From: Teratosphaeria epicoccoides
Taxonomy: Eukaryota > Ascomycota > Dothideomycetes > Mycosphaerellales > Teratosphaeriaceae
Direction of reading: 5' to 3'
Length of the DNA: 64,000 nucleotides
Assembly (NCBI GenBank): GCA_021401465.1
Contig: JADDMT010000124.1
Coordinates: 16,608 to 80,607, forward strand
Positions within the stretch are counted from its first letter, which is position 1. Each line of letters starts with the position of its first letter. The translations under genes were made by a program, and so were the position numbers. Positions 49,601-58,977 of this stretch are shown here, one piece after another. Below the pieces are notes generated by a model. The model searched no databases and was not told the DNA's origin. It saw nothing but the letters and a program-made list of their open reading frames with translations.

Positions 49601-52600
49601 GCATGTGGGCAGCTTGGGGCATCCAACCGACTGCTGTAATCGGCCACAGCCTGGGCGAATATGCAGCTCTACACGTTGCTGGTGTCATCTCTGCCGCCGA
49701 CATGGTCCTGCTTGTCGGTCGCCGTGCAGAGCTTCTGGTCCGCGACTGCACTCCCCACACCCACGGTATGCTGGCAGTCAAGGGTAGCGCCGAAGCGATT
49801 CGCAACACGCTCGGAAGCAAGATGACCGAGATCGCCTGCATCAACGGCCCCGAGGAGACTGTCCTCTGTGGCAGCGGTGACATTGTCCAGGTTGCTGCAG
49901 ACACCCTCACAGCCAAGGGTTTCAAGGCCACCAAGCTCAACGTGCCATTCGCCTTTCACTCTGCTCAGGTCGACCCAATCTTGGACTCTTTCAAGGCTAT
50001 TGCTTCGTCGGTCACGTTCAACAAGCCCGTCGTCCCAGTCCTCTCTCCTCTTGAGGGCGAAATCATCCGCGAATCTGGCATCATCAGCCCAGAGTATCTG
50101 GCTCGTCACGCGCGCGAGACTGTCAATTTCTGGACCGCTCTCACGAGCGCTCAGGGGGAGAAGGCGTTCGACGAGAAGACGGCATGGCTCGAGGTCGGCG
50201 CTCACCCTGTCTGTTCTGGCATGGTCAAGGCCTCTGTAGGTGCTACCGTGACTGCTCCGTCTCTCCGTCGCGGTGAGGATGCTTGGAAGACGATCTCCAC
50301 TAGCATGTGCACCCTGTTCAACGCGGGTGTCAACTTCAACTTCGACGAGTTCCACAAAGAATTTAACGATGCTCAGGAGCTTCTCACCCTTCCGACCTAC
50401 TCGTTCGACAACAAGAAGTACTGGCTTGACTATCACAACAACTGGACGCTCACCAAGGGCGAAGCACCAAAGGTCAAGGAGGTCATTGTCGAGAAGCAGG
50501 TCGCTGGTAACGCTGCAGCTCTGGCGGTTGAAGCTCCGGCCAAGCGTCTCTCCACATCCTGTCAGAAGGTCATTGCTGAAGACTTCAGCAGCAACCGAGC
50601 ACGCGTTGTCATTCAGAGCAGTCTGGCGGATAGCAAGTTGTATCCCGTCGTTTGCGGGCACATGGTCAACAACGCTGCTCTCTGCCCGTCCTCGCTCTAC
50701 GCTGACATGGCGTTGACGGTCGCCGACTACATTTACAAGCAGGTGCGCCCAGGCACTGAAGCTCCTGGTTTCAACGTTTGCAATATGGAGGTCCCGAAGC
50801 CTCTCATCGCTCAGATCCCACAGCCGACTGAGGGTCAACACATCCAGATGGAGGCTAATGCCGATCTCGAGCAGGGTCTCGTACAGCTAAACTTCCGTTC
50901 TGTTAAGCCCGACGGCACCAAGATCCAGGACCACGCCCACTGCATCGTGCGCTACGAGGACAAGGCCGTCTGGGCTGACGAATGGTCTCGAGTCAACTAC
51001 ATGGTGCAGGCTCAGATCGAAATGCTCAACCAGAAAGCATCAACCGGCGGCGCGCACAAGGTCCAACGCGGCATGGCCTACAAGCTGTTCAAGGCTCTCG
51101 TCAGCTACGAAGACAAGTACCGTGCCATGGCTGAGGTCGTACTTGCCAGCGGTCAGACCGAAGCCTCTGCGACTCTCGACTTCCCTACGAAGCCCGAGGA
51201 TGGCGATTTCTACTGCCCACCATACCACATTGACGGCTCTTGTCACATCTCTGGCTTCATCGTCAACGCCTCCGACTTGCTCGATTCCGAGCAAAACGTT
51301 TACGTGTCTCACGGCTGGGGCGCAATGAAGTTCTCGCGCCCACTCACGGCCGGCATGAAGCTTCGCAACTACGTCCGCATGCAGCCGCAGCCTGGCAACA
51401 TCTCCAAGGGCGACGTTTACGTCATGGAGGGCAATGAGATCATTGCAGTCTGCGAGGGGATCAAGTTCCAGCAGATCCCGCGTCGAGTCCTGAACACCTT
51501 CCTGCCTCCTAACAAGGGCTCTGCTGCTGTCTCTGGTCCGGTCGCTACACCAAGCGTCAGGTCTGCCCCGCCCGCTCGCCCGGCCGCTCCAGCCCTCAAG
51601 GTCTCGCCAACTCCTACGGCCAAGGCCGCATCCACACCTGCTCCAGCTGCCAAGGCTGCTGCGCCGAAGCCGAAGAAGGCTTCCTCGCCCAGGAAGGCCG
51701 CTGCTGCTGGTGGTCTCATCAGTAAGGTCATGAAGATCCTAGCCAAGGAGACCGAGGTTGATGAGGCGGAGCTGGTGGACGATGCTGCGTTCGAGAATCT
51801 CGGCGTTGACTCTCTGTTGTCTCTCACTATCTCTGCCATCTTCCGCGAAGAGCTCGATATGGAGATCAGTTCCACTCTGTTCACTGACTACACGACTGTT
51901 GGCGAGATGAAGAAGTACTTTGCTCAGTTCGACAACGGGTCCACTCCGCCATCTTCTTCCGAAGAAGAGGACTCGGACCAAGATTCCAACCCATCTGAAG
52001 TCCACACGCCAATGGATGACCTGTCCACGCCAGCCAGCTCTGCACCGTCTTCGGCTCCCAGTGACGCCGGCAAGCCAGAACTCGACTCACCTACGCGCGA
52101 GTCCCTTTCGGAAGTAGGTGAGGTGAGTCTGGCCCGACACATCGTCGCCCAGGAGATGGGCGTAGACATGTCAGAAGTTACTGACGACGCCGATCTTGGT
52201 GAGATGGGCATGGACTCTTTGATGAGCTTGACCATTCTTGGCGAATTGCGTGAGAAGACAGGAATCGACCTCCCATCAACCTTTCTGACAACGAACCCAA
52301 CCATCAAGGACATTGAAGATGCTCTCGGTATGCGCCCAAAGCCTAAGGCTGTTGCCCCCAGGACAGCAGCCCCAAAGCCCTCCATTCCGGCCACGAAGTT
52401 CACTGACATGAACGAGGTTTCCGCGCGCCTAACCGCTCTTAACCGGACCGACATCTCGGCCTACCCTGCCTCTACCTCCGTCCTACTCCAAGGGAACGCA
52501 AAGACAGCTACCAAGAAGATCTTCTTCCTCCCCGACGGCTCTGGCTCGGCTACCAGCTACGTGTCCATACCTAACATCGGAGCGGATACCTGCGCATATG

Positions 52601-53307
52601 GCCTTAACTGCCCTTTCATGAAGGACCCAACCAAGTGGGAGTGCGGTATCGAGGTCGTCTCGCTCATTTACTTGGCTGAAATCAAGCGCCGTCAACCCAA
52701 GGGCCCTTACATCATCGGTGGTTGGTCTGCCGGTGGCGTGATTGCCTACGCCGTCGCTCAGGCTATCTTGGCTGCTGGTGAAAAGGTCGAGAAGCTCTTC
52801 CTGCTCGATTCACCTTGCCCTGTCAACCTTGCTCCGCTCCCCGCCCGGCTACACATCTTTTTCAATGAGATCGGTCTCCTAGGCACCGGCGATCCAGCTA
52901 AGACACCGAAGTGGCTCCTGCCTCACTTCAGCGCCGCCATTAGATCGCTGTCTGATTACGCCCCCCAACCATCGATCAAGCCGATCCCGACTTATGCTGT
53001 TTGGTGCAGAGAGGGTGTTGCCGGCAACCCGGGTGACCCACGCCCACCTCCAGCTGAGGAGGAGGACCCAGCGCCGATGACTTGGCTGCTGAACCACCGC
53101 ACCGACTTCAAGGACAACGGGTGGGGTCAGCTTTGCGGTACTGAGAACATGAAGTTCGGTGTTATGGGTGGTCATCATGTGAGTTCACGTTCTTTTCTTC
53201 CCATCTCGCCACTGTCACTAATACCATTCCAGTTTTCCATGATGAAGGATCCCCATGCCACTGACCTTGGCAAGCTGATCCGCGAGGGTCTCGACTGGCA
53301 GGCATGA
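46681..53307 (+). CDS. PKS1: Non-reducing polyketide synthase for DHN melanin (SAT-KS-AT-PT-ACP-ACP-TE)
   Basis: This enzyme of about 2,190 residues is expected to condense acetyl/malonyl units to 1,3,6,8-tetrahydroxynaphthalene. Domains: starter-unit transacylase with Cys115 (ALCTGLL) and His243; ketosynthase from about 371, active Cys543 in DTACSSSLAAIQ; acyltransferase from about 898, Ser990 in GHSLGEY; product template with His1327 (CGHMVNNAALCP) and Asp1518 (YHIDGSCH); two acyl carriers with Ser1711 (LGVDSLLSL) and Ser1846 (MGMDSLMSL); and a thioesterase with Ser2016 (GGWSAGG) and His2165/2166. An Ala/Pro/Lys-rich linker precedes the first carrier and a Ser/Glu-rich one lies between the carriers. 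One 54-bp phase-0 intron (53,179-53,232, GTGAGT...CCAG) splits the thioesterase right after GGHH. Twin carriers and this overall form match melanin synthases. The neighbours CMR1 and BRN1 confirm the pathway. Confidence 0.96.
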   Translation: MSNVLLFGDQTADQYSLLHKIVLRKDNALVVSFIEQAAKAVREETNLLPRSQRNAIPDFLSVNDLKEAYYQKGLKVPMIESVLLTITQFGHYIGYFSEHPSELPAAANTRAMALCTGLLAACAIVSAKTVEELVALGVEFVRVSFRSGALVDLTRAALSQIGEENAPWSTIVTGTNESSTRQALAAFHNQKGIPRSSHAYVSAVSVMAVTVSGPPTTVKRFFEESPALAKNHRVPISVYAPYHAEHLFGETEINKILAGSVGETLKRYQPASLVHSASTGKAIVANDTFELAKASLAEMLQRPVRWDHLLEETVSQMTANKLPATIWTIGISNVANSLTSALRAGGKTDVTTIDHSAWAEASESTKGRTQNDKIAIVGLAGRYPNAADHEKLWDLLEKGLDVHRRIPADRFDADAHCDPSGKGKNKSHTPFGCFIDEPGLFDPRFFNMSPREAAQTDPMGRLALVTAYEALEMSGYVPNRTPSTKLHRIGTFYGQTSDDWREINAAENVDTYFITGGVRAFAPGRINYYFKFSGPSYSVDTACSSSLAAIQLACTSLWAGDCDTACAGGLNVLTNPDIFSGLSKGQFLSKTGSCKTYDNNADGYCRGDSCGTVILKRYEDAIADKDNILGCILGAATNHSAEAVSITHPHAGAQEFLYKRVLANAGIDAHEISYVEMHGTGTQAGDGIEMTSVTNVFAPRHRQRKPEQTVHLGAIKANVGHAEAASGINSLSKVLLMMKHNKIPANVGIKGEMNKTFPADLKDRNVHISTKEVPWPRNGAQKRKVFLNNFSAAGGNTALLLEDGPLREAPRGVDTRGTLPITVTARSIASLKRNLANLQEYITEHPDTTLPSLSYTVTARRIQHNYRVAFPLADVGKVNDALQAQVKETYSPVPMVPTRVAFCFTGQGSQYTGLGQTLYQQLKSFRDDIDQLDNLARIQGLPSFLEILEGTDVQTLSPVKVQLGMACIQVALARMWAAWGIQPTAVIGHSLGEYAALHVAGVISAADMVLLVGRRAELLVRDCTPHTHGMLAVKGSAEAIRNTLGSKMTEIACINGPEETVLCGSGDIVQVAADTLTAKGFKATKLNVPFAFHSAQVDPILDSFKAIASSVTFNKPVVPVLSPLEGEIIRESGIISPEYLARHARETVNFWTALTSAQGEKAFDEKTAWLEVGAHPVCSGMVKASVGATVTAPSLRRGEDAWKTISTSMCTLFNAGVNFNFDEFHKEFNDAQELLTLPTYSFDNKKYWLDYHNNWTLTKGEAPKVKEVIVEKQVAGNAAALAVEAPAKRLSTSCQKVIAEDFSSNRARVVIQSSLADSKLYPVVCGHMVNNAALCPSSLYADMALTVADYIYKQVRPGTEAPGFNVCNMEVPKPLIAQIPQPTEGQHIQMEANADLEQGLVQLNFRSVKPDGTKIQDHAHCIVRYEDKAVWADEWSRVNYMVQAQIEMLNQKASTGGAHKVQRGMAYKLFKALVSYEDKYRAMAEVVLASGQTEASATLDFPTKPEDGDFYCPPYHIDGSCHISGFIVNASDLLDSEQNVYVSHGWGAMKFSRPLTAGMKLRNYVRMQPQPGNISKGDVYVMEGNEIIAVCEGIKFQQIPRRVLNTFLPPNKGSAAVSGPVATPSVRSAPPARPAAPALKVSPTPTAKAASTPAPAAKAAAPKPKKASSPRKAAAAGGLISKVMKILAKETEVDEAELVDDAAFENLGVDSLLSLTISAIFREELDMEISSTLFTDYTTVGEMKKYFAQFDNGSTPPSSSEEEDSDQDSNPSEVHTPMDDLSTPASSAPSSAPSDAGKPELDSPTRESLSEVGEVSLARHIVAQEMGVDMSEVTDDADLGEMGMDSLMSLTILGELREKTGIDLPSTFLTTNPTIKDIEDALGMRPKPKAVAPRTAAPKPSIPATKFTDMNEVSARLTALNRTDISAYPASTSVLLQGNAKTATKKIFFLPDGSGSATSYVSIPNIGADTCAYGLNCPFMKDPTKWECGIEVVSLIYLAEIKRRQPKGPYIIGGWSAGGVIAYAVAQAILAAGEKVEKLFLLDSPCPVNLAPLPARLHIFFNEIGLLGTGDPAKTPKWLLPHFSAAIRSLSDYAPQPSIKPIPTYAVWCREGVAGNPGDPRPPPAEEEDPAPMTWLLNHRTDFKDNGWGQLCGTENMKFGVMGGHHVSSRSFLPISPLSLIPFQFSMMKDPHATDLGKLIREGLDWQA

Positions 53308-55506
53308 GCAATCAAGTTTCACACCATGTTCCCATCTCTATCCTTCACACTGCCTTGGATCTTTAGCAGCTGCGACATCCTTGGGCTGAGGTTGTTGTGA
53401 CCGCTAAGACGTTTCCAAGCGCTTACAAGCAGTGACCTAGTGCTCGATCCACCTTGGCCGGTGTTCGAGCGCAGGGCCATTGCCTTCCACGACATTCTAA
53501 TTTGGGACATGGCATCGGCTCTCTACGCACACGCATTTTCATTTGAAGCGCTTGCATCATTCGCATGATCAATTAGATAGTTGGAAATAAGAAACAGCAG
53601 CATTGGTGTGGGTTTGGACAATTTGATTTGGGTGTCTTCCTGGGCGGGATACTGGGTACTGTACAGTGTTGTGAATTTTGGAAGATTTTTCTCTCGCTCT
53701 ATACCTCTCACTATGTGACAGCATCAGGGCGGCTCCCTAGATAGTGTCTACGAACGAGGTGTTTTGTTCCATACTTTTGCTCCAGTCTCACCTAGTCAAG
53801 GTCATGCCTCCACCGACCGGTCTGACCGTGGAGACCAGGAGGTGGACAGGCGCCGAACCGCCTACGGCAAGGCTTCAGCTTCACGAGTATGCCTTGTCAT
53901 AGGATGCTGAAAACTTGCTCTTGGGACAAACACCTCTCACTCACTGACAGTAGGTGGTCTAGGGCGATTTCGCAAGATTCTCGATCCTTACCGCACATGC
54001 CTCCCATCTGTTCCTTTGCAACTTCGCACGTACAAGTCAGACCGGCTTTCCGCGCACTCGCTTCGCAAGGCTGTCCGCTTCAGCTCATGCCTGCGACGTC
54101 TACTCTCGCACTCCGATACGGATGGAAGGCCAGCGCAGCCCAGCTGCAACAAGCCACCTGCCTCATCCTTCTCGCTTCCGCGATCCTCAACAATCACGAC
54201 AACCCCACAACAAGCACGCGACGCGGCCGGCCTCGTCCTCAGCTCACCACGGCTTGCAGATCCCTCGACCCAATCCGGCCAGATCGGTACCGCAAGACTC
54301 ACATCAGCATCATGCAGAGTACGTGGTCCGCACAAGCGAGGGCGATCTTCAATAATTTATCAACTTCGTACGATCGTATGCCCTGCCGATCACACCAGCG
54401 CAGTCAGCCCAGCGTGCCATCGGCGAATGCGGACTTGCGCTGCCTTCAAGCTTATTAGCGCCTCGTGCACCCTGAGAATTCTCCGGGCTGTCGAGCACGC
54501 TATCGCGAGCCATCGGAAGGAAGCGAGGGTACATAAGCGCCTGATATGTCATTCTTTCAGCTCTGATGGCTCTGACCCTGCAGGCGCCTTTTCGTGCCTG
54601 TTCGGGGAATTGCCCCTGGGGTAATCCCACTAATCCCAATGACTGACGGGAGCTCAGGCACTAGTGCGGCGACGGGCTTGCAGGATCTTCGGGCGATTCT
54701 GCTTATCTTGAATTGAGTCCGAAGACGGTGCGGGTGCGGTATACCGCTATTTCGTACTGCGCAGGGTGGCATGCATGATCTCGTACGCCATGCATTCGCG
54801 ATGGAACCCTTCAGGGAGGGCACTGGTCATCGACCGTCATCCCTCCCGTCATTGACGCGAGGTCTTGAGTTCAGTCTGCTTCTTGCTTTCGTTTGCACGC
54901 AGACCAGTCAGAGCCGCGGGAAATGTCGCGAGTGACATCCAGCAGAATGGAAGTCCCTCACAGTGACGTCGTTGACATGTTGAGATGACATCCACGAGGC
55001 TCCCAGTCAATCTCTCAGGAAATGATCCCGCCCTGCCTCGTGTCAGCGTGTCGCAGATCCAACGCATGTACTAGCAGCAAATAGCCCAACCACCGTACAG
55101 TAGCGCCACCCACTACACGGACCCGGCGGAGAATATCTTGAGCCGCGCGAGTCAGTAGATCCCCAGCACATGCAAGCGCGTCGATTCCTCATGAATCCAT
55201 TGATCCTGTCCTGATCCCAGCATTCAATCTGTTTTTGACTTTGCCGGTGCCCTGAGGCCGCAGCGAGGCGGGCGCTGGCGTCGGTATGAGTGCAGTAGTG
55301 GATGATGATGGCGATCTGCATTTCTCGAACTGGACCTTGGCAGAACTGGAGGGGGTATGCTCCTTAGCAGCAGCTGTGGCTGGTGCATGCATGTGGAAGA
55401 GACAGGCGGAAGCCGAGATGTTCCGTTGGCGAGTCGTGCTTGGACTTTCTGGCCGGCAGACATGTGATCGATTTTAGTCTTTTCCAGATCAGGAAGTCAC
55501 GCAGAA
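53308..55506. other. Intergenic region between PKS1 and the prefoldin gene
   Basis: No convincing gene. The 202-codon plus-strand frame at 54,016-54,624 has no motif and a composition unlike the neighbouring genes. It includes the synthase 3' UTR and the prefoldin promoter. Confidence 0.5.
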
Positions 55507-56293
55507 ATGGCGGATGCGGTAAAGCAGGCGTGAGAATTGCTCTCTCCCTCTCTCTCCTGGAGTTTGAGTCAGTACTGACAACAACCACAGCAAAGACGCC
55601 CCCACCAATCCCAGAGGCATTCCCCACGCCCCCTTCGTCGACAAAGTCGAAGACTATGTCTCGACCCGAGCAGACGTCGAGGGAGCCCTCAAATCTTTCC
55701 AAGAAATGATCTCGTAGACTCAACCTCCCTGTCCAGCCCGTCCCGACCCGCTGACACGAACAACGCAGCAAATACCAATTCATGCAACAAAACACCGAAC
55801 GCCGCGCCCTCGGCCTCCGTGACAAAATCCCAGACTACCAGAAAACCATCCAAACCGTCCAATTCCTCAGCACCCGGCAAGGACGCGAAGGCGCCGAGCC
55901 CTTGGAATCTTTTTTCGAGCTGAATGATACTCTGTATGCCAAAGCTGAAGTATCCAAGACAGAGGAAGTGTATCTCTGGCTAGGCGCGAACGTCATGCTG
56001 GCTTATCCGATCCCGGAGGCGGAGGCGTTGCTGAGGGAGAAGCTGGAGGCTGCGGAGAGGAGTCTGGCTAATGCGGAGGAGGATCTGGATTTTTTGAGGG
56101 AGCAGATTACTGTGAGTGCCCGATCTTGCTTCAGTGGGTTTGGAATGCGGATGCTGACTGATGTTTGATCCAGACGATGGAGGTCGCGACGGCGCGGGTG
56201 TATAATTGGGATGTCGGCCAGAGACGGAAGGAGACGGCGGACGGCGGTGGCAAGGCGGAGGGTGAGAATGGCAAAGATGGGCCGGCGGGTTAA
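55507..56293 (+). CDS. PAC10: Prefoldin subunit 3 (VBP1/Pac10 homologue)
   Basis: This is a subunit of the hexameric cytosolic prefoldin, which hands unfolded actin and tubulin to the CCT chaperonin. Four exons: 55,507-55,529, 55,591-55,713, 55,769-56,111 and 56,174-56,293; introns of 61, 55 and 62 bp. The spliced protein has 202 residues. It starts MADAVKQAKDAPTNPRGIP. It carries the family landmarks GIPHAPFV, KYQFMQQN, the very conserved VYLWLGANVMLAYP, and EEDLDFLREQITTMEV...ARVYNWDV. Two long coiled-coil helices flank the central part, as in alpha-type prefoldins. The 23-bp first exon was chosen because it alone restores the frame before KDAPTNP. The gene converges with the ureidoglycolate lyase gene, ends 285 bp apart. 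Confidence 0.93.
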
Positions 56294-56577
56294 GGGACTT
56301 TGCATCTGTCTTTCTGGACAGTGGTGGTCTCGTGGTGGCGAGTGCAGGCAAGGTGTGAGTGACAGTCACGCAGAAGATAGAGGCACCACACCAACAGCAC
56401 TTGGATGTGTGCATGCTGGTCTCTCACTGGCGTGGCTGATCATTGTGCTCATCAGGTCGTTATCTACTTGACTATAGCTCCGTCAATGCGCCTCGCCGAT
56501 GGTCTGACCGTCGCCTCGTGGAGTATATCCATGTATATCCTCAGTTTCCGAATCAAGGGGTATCTCCGCAGTTAAAT

Positions 56578-57414
56578 TCACAATGTCGCTCGCACATGAC
56601 TTGCTCCTGCACCTACCACTGCCGTCACATCCACTGTGGCTTCGTCCTCATCGCCCTCACCGTGGACATCTACCTCCTGGCAATCTTCAACAGCCACTCC
56701 ATTCGCATACTGCACAACGACAAACTCAATTGGCTTCTCACCCAGCACGACCATGGGCGCGTGCCAGGTCCCTGGACCGTAGGTGACAGCTTGGTCGCCG
56801 CGGGCCAAAAAGGCTTTCATGTTGGACAGGTCTGGGAGACCCGGGCCTTTGGGTTTGCGGTGTGATGGTGACTGGTTGGTGGGTGCGATGGCGTTGCTGG
56901 AGTGGGTTGGCCGGGCGCCGAGGAGTCGCTCTCGTAGATTGCGTTTCGACTTCAGTGCGGGAGTTGAATATGCTCCCGAGTTGTCCTCGTGGGAATTTCT
57001 GCCCTTGAGCGGGAGAGTCGGTGCTACGATAACCAGATAGTACGTCTCCCTATCATCTTTCCCCAAACCCATCGGGATGAACGTCTGCGGCGTGAACGGA
57101 TGTCTCTCCAAAATCTTGACCGGAAACACCTCCCTCCCCCCTCTCCTCACCACTCCTCTCGGCTTGCACACAAACATATTTACACTCACCCTCGCCGTCC
57201 TCCCACTCTCACTCAACCCATACCAATTCCTCATCCCCGTCACATCCAACACCTTCCTCGCACTCCCCTGATTCGCCTGGGCCACCCTCAACGCCGGGCT
57301 GCCCTCGTGCGTCTCGGGATCCTGCACCACATCTCCGAACTCTGTGAAGGGTTCAGGTGAAAGTGGTTCAACGGGGATGAGGATGCGGCGGCTCGAGACT
57401 GACGTTCTGGGCAT
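56578..57414 (-). CDS. DAL3: Ureidoglycolate lyase (AllA/DAL3 family)
   Basis: The enzyme cleaves ureidoglycolate to glyoxylate and urea in purine (allantoin) catabolism. The 278-residue frame shows the family order: an N-terminal PVEPLSPEPFTEFGDVVQ, the VAQANQGSARKVLDV strand, the ILERHPFTPQTFIPMG active-site segment with Glu-x-x-Pro context, LSNMKAFLARGDQAVTYGPG and then TWHAPMVVLG, and EFVVVQYANG near the end. An insertion of about 40 Arg/Ser-rich residues (LRERLLGARPTHSSN) separates two strands, and the C-terminus carries an acidic tail. The start at 57,414 (MPRTSVSS) is preferred; an in-frame ATG at 57,501 would add 29 low-complexity residues. It diverges from ECO1 with 215 bp between start codons. 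Confidence 0.85.
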   Translation of the reverse strand: MPRTSVSSRRILIPVEPLSPEPFTEFGDVVQDPETHEGSPALRVAQANQGSARKVLDVTGMRNWYGLSESGRTARVSVNMFVCKPRGVVRRGGREVFPVKILERHPFTPQTFIPMGLGKDDRETYYLVIVAPTLPLKGRNSHEDNSGAYSTPALKSKRNLRERLLGARPTHSSNAIAPTNQSPSHRKPKGPGLPDLSNMKAFLARGDQAVTYGPGTWHAPMVVLGEKPIEFVVVQYANGVAVEDCQEVDVHGEGDEDEATVDVTAVVGAGASHVRATL

Positions 57415-57629
57415 TGTACGGGTCACGGACGAAGGCGCGGCGGAGCGCGGTTTTGACGATGAGGTGGGGCGCGTGGGTGGGTGGTAGGCGGGGCTTGGCA
57501 TGTGAACAGGCCCGGGCGGGACAGGACTTTTCGGGCGGAGATGCCGTCACGCGTGCGTTCCGCGTTGCGATACGATTAAGCTTTGACGCAGCATGTGATC
57601 GCATGGCATGGCATGGCGTGGTTGGAAAC
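57415..57629. promoter_or_regulatory. Short divergent promoter between ureidoglycolate lyase and ECO1
   Basis: Only 215 bp separate the two chosen start codons, so core promoters and 5' UTRs must overlap or be shared. The tail contains a small ATGGC-rich repeat (catggcatggcatggc, about 57,602-57,617) with several out-of-frame ATGs before the ECO1 start. Confidence 0.6.
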
Positions 57630-58853
57630 ATGGCTGTAGACAATATGCCGTCCTCAGAGAACTCAGCATCCTCCACCCCCCCAGCACGCGACAAGCCGCT
57701 CTTCTCCTCCTCCGCCGCATCAGCACCGCCCTCAAGTCCTCCCTCCTCTCCACCAGGCTTCCCGTGGGAATACCAGCAACAACCGAACAGCCCAGCGCCC
57801 AAGTCGCCCACACGCTCGCCCAAGGACGCGTTCAGCATCATGCGCAAAGGCAAACGAAAAGCTCTCGAGCCCGTCAGCGGCAATGCGCGTCCGGCGAAAC
57901 GCGCGGCTCCCAAGTCCGCTCGTGCCAAGTCGGAGTCGCTCACGCAAATGCAAATCAGTCTCGGCCAGAAAGTGCAGAAGACGTGTCAGCAATGCGGGAT
58001 GGAGTACAACGTCTCTTCAGCCGAGGACAGAAAGCTGCATGACAAGTACCACAAGCAGAACACTGAAGGCTATGATGTAGGCAAGGACTTTGTGCCGAAG
58101 GCACGCCACGGGACTGTATTCAAGGGCGTCAGAGACGATGACATTATCTGCGCAATCGATCGCGATGACAAGCCAGCGAGGAAGAAGAAAGCGCAGGCGG
58201 CTCTTGACATCGTGCAGAGGGAGCTCGGCGCTGTCCCGATACCTGAGAAGAAGCTCTGGGGTACCCAGCGAGGAGAGAGCAGCAGACCGGCTTTCCGCGC
58301 GTACATGTACATCCGCGGCACGAAATGCATCGGCGTCCTGTTGACCGAGGGCATGGACGGCAGAGAGGCGTACAGAGTCGTCGAGCCACTCGATTCGGTC
58401 ATCGCAACCAATCAAGCGAAAAAGACGTTGCAACAGACCAGCGCGACAGAAGCCCTGCAACAGAGACGGAAAGCCGTCGCGACGCTGACCAACAGACCGG
58501 TGGAGATCTCGAGCATCATCCAAGTAGCGCGGCTGGGTATCTCGAGGATCTGGACGAGCCCGGAGCGTCGCCTCCAGCACATCGCTACGCGGCTTCTGGA
58601 TGTCGCGGTGGAGCATCATAATCGGTGTGTCGAGGAGAGGAAAGTTGCTGCTGAGAAGGCTATGGCGGAGGCCGCGGAGGGGAGCGAGAAGAAACGGAAG
58701 GTGGCCGGTGCTGTGAAGTCTTTGGATTTGGACGAGGTTGGGAAGGTGAGAGGGAAGGAGGACGTGGCGTTCAGTCATCCGACGATGATGGGGGCCGGGT
58801 TGGCGGCGAGGTGGTTTGGGCGGTTGTTAGGGTGGAGCGTTTATGTTGATTGA
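57630..58853 (+). CDS. ECO1: Eco1/Ctf7 cohesin acetyltransferase
   Basis: This nuclear acetyltransferase modifies the Smc3 head during S phase and establishes sister-chromatid cohesion. The 407-residue frame has a disordered Ser/Pro-rich N-terminus and a C2H2 finger with C119, C122, H137 and H141 (TCQQCGMEYNVSSAEDRKLH). The acetyltransferase domain follows, with ISRIWTSPERR and IATRLLDVAV at about 301-325 and the terminal AFSHPT...WFGRLLGWSVYVD. The acetyl-CoA loop reads RRLQHIATRLL where relatives usually have a Gly in RRxGIA, an unusual substitution. The start at 57,630 (MAVDNMPSSEN) is one of two close ATGs; 57,645 would remove five residues. No intron is evident. It converges with MCR1, ends 124 bp apart. 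Confidence 0.88.
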   Translation: MAVDNMPSSENSASSTPPARDKPLFSSSAASAPPSSPPSSPPGFPWEYQQQPNSPAPKSPTRSPKDAFSIMRKGKRKALEPVSGNARPAKRAAPKSARAKSESLTQMQISLGQKVQKTCQQCGMEYNVSSAEDRKLHDKYHKQNTEGYDVGKDFVPKARHGTVFKGVRDDDIICAIDRDDKPARKKKAQAALDIVQRELGAVPIPEKKLWGTQRGESSRPAFRAYMYIRGTKCIGVLLTEGMDGREAYRVVEPLDSVIATNQAKKTLQQTSATEALQQRRKAVATLTNRPVEISSIIQVARLGISRIWTSPERRLQHIATRLLDVAVEHHNRCVEERKVAAEKAMAEAAEGSEKKRKVAGAVKSLDLDEVGKVRGKEDVAFSHPTMMGAGLAARWFGRLLGWSVYVD

Positions 58854-58977
58854 ATGCAGAGGGGACGGAGGAAGGCTTGACGCGAGGCATCTGACCACTC
58901 GTCGCGCTTCCACCACAACCATTCGACCCAGAAAGAGCTTCAGAACGAACACAGCGTGCACGGCCCAGCAGATGGGA

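Noticed and set aside
49669..50841. 390-codon minus-strand open frame inside PKS1
   Set aside because: It lies wholly opposite the acyltransferase/product-template coding sequence, whose catalytic motifs are intact. It has no domain of its own.
54016..54624. 202-codon plus-strand frame downstream of PKS1
   Set aside because: Ser/Arg-rich text without motif, typical of a chance frame in GC-balanced intergenic DNA.
57547..57943. Minus-strand frames over the ECO1 N-terminus
   Set aside because: They arise from the GC-rich, Ser/Pro-coding sequence of ECO1 and have no domain.
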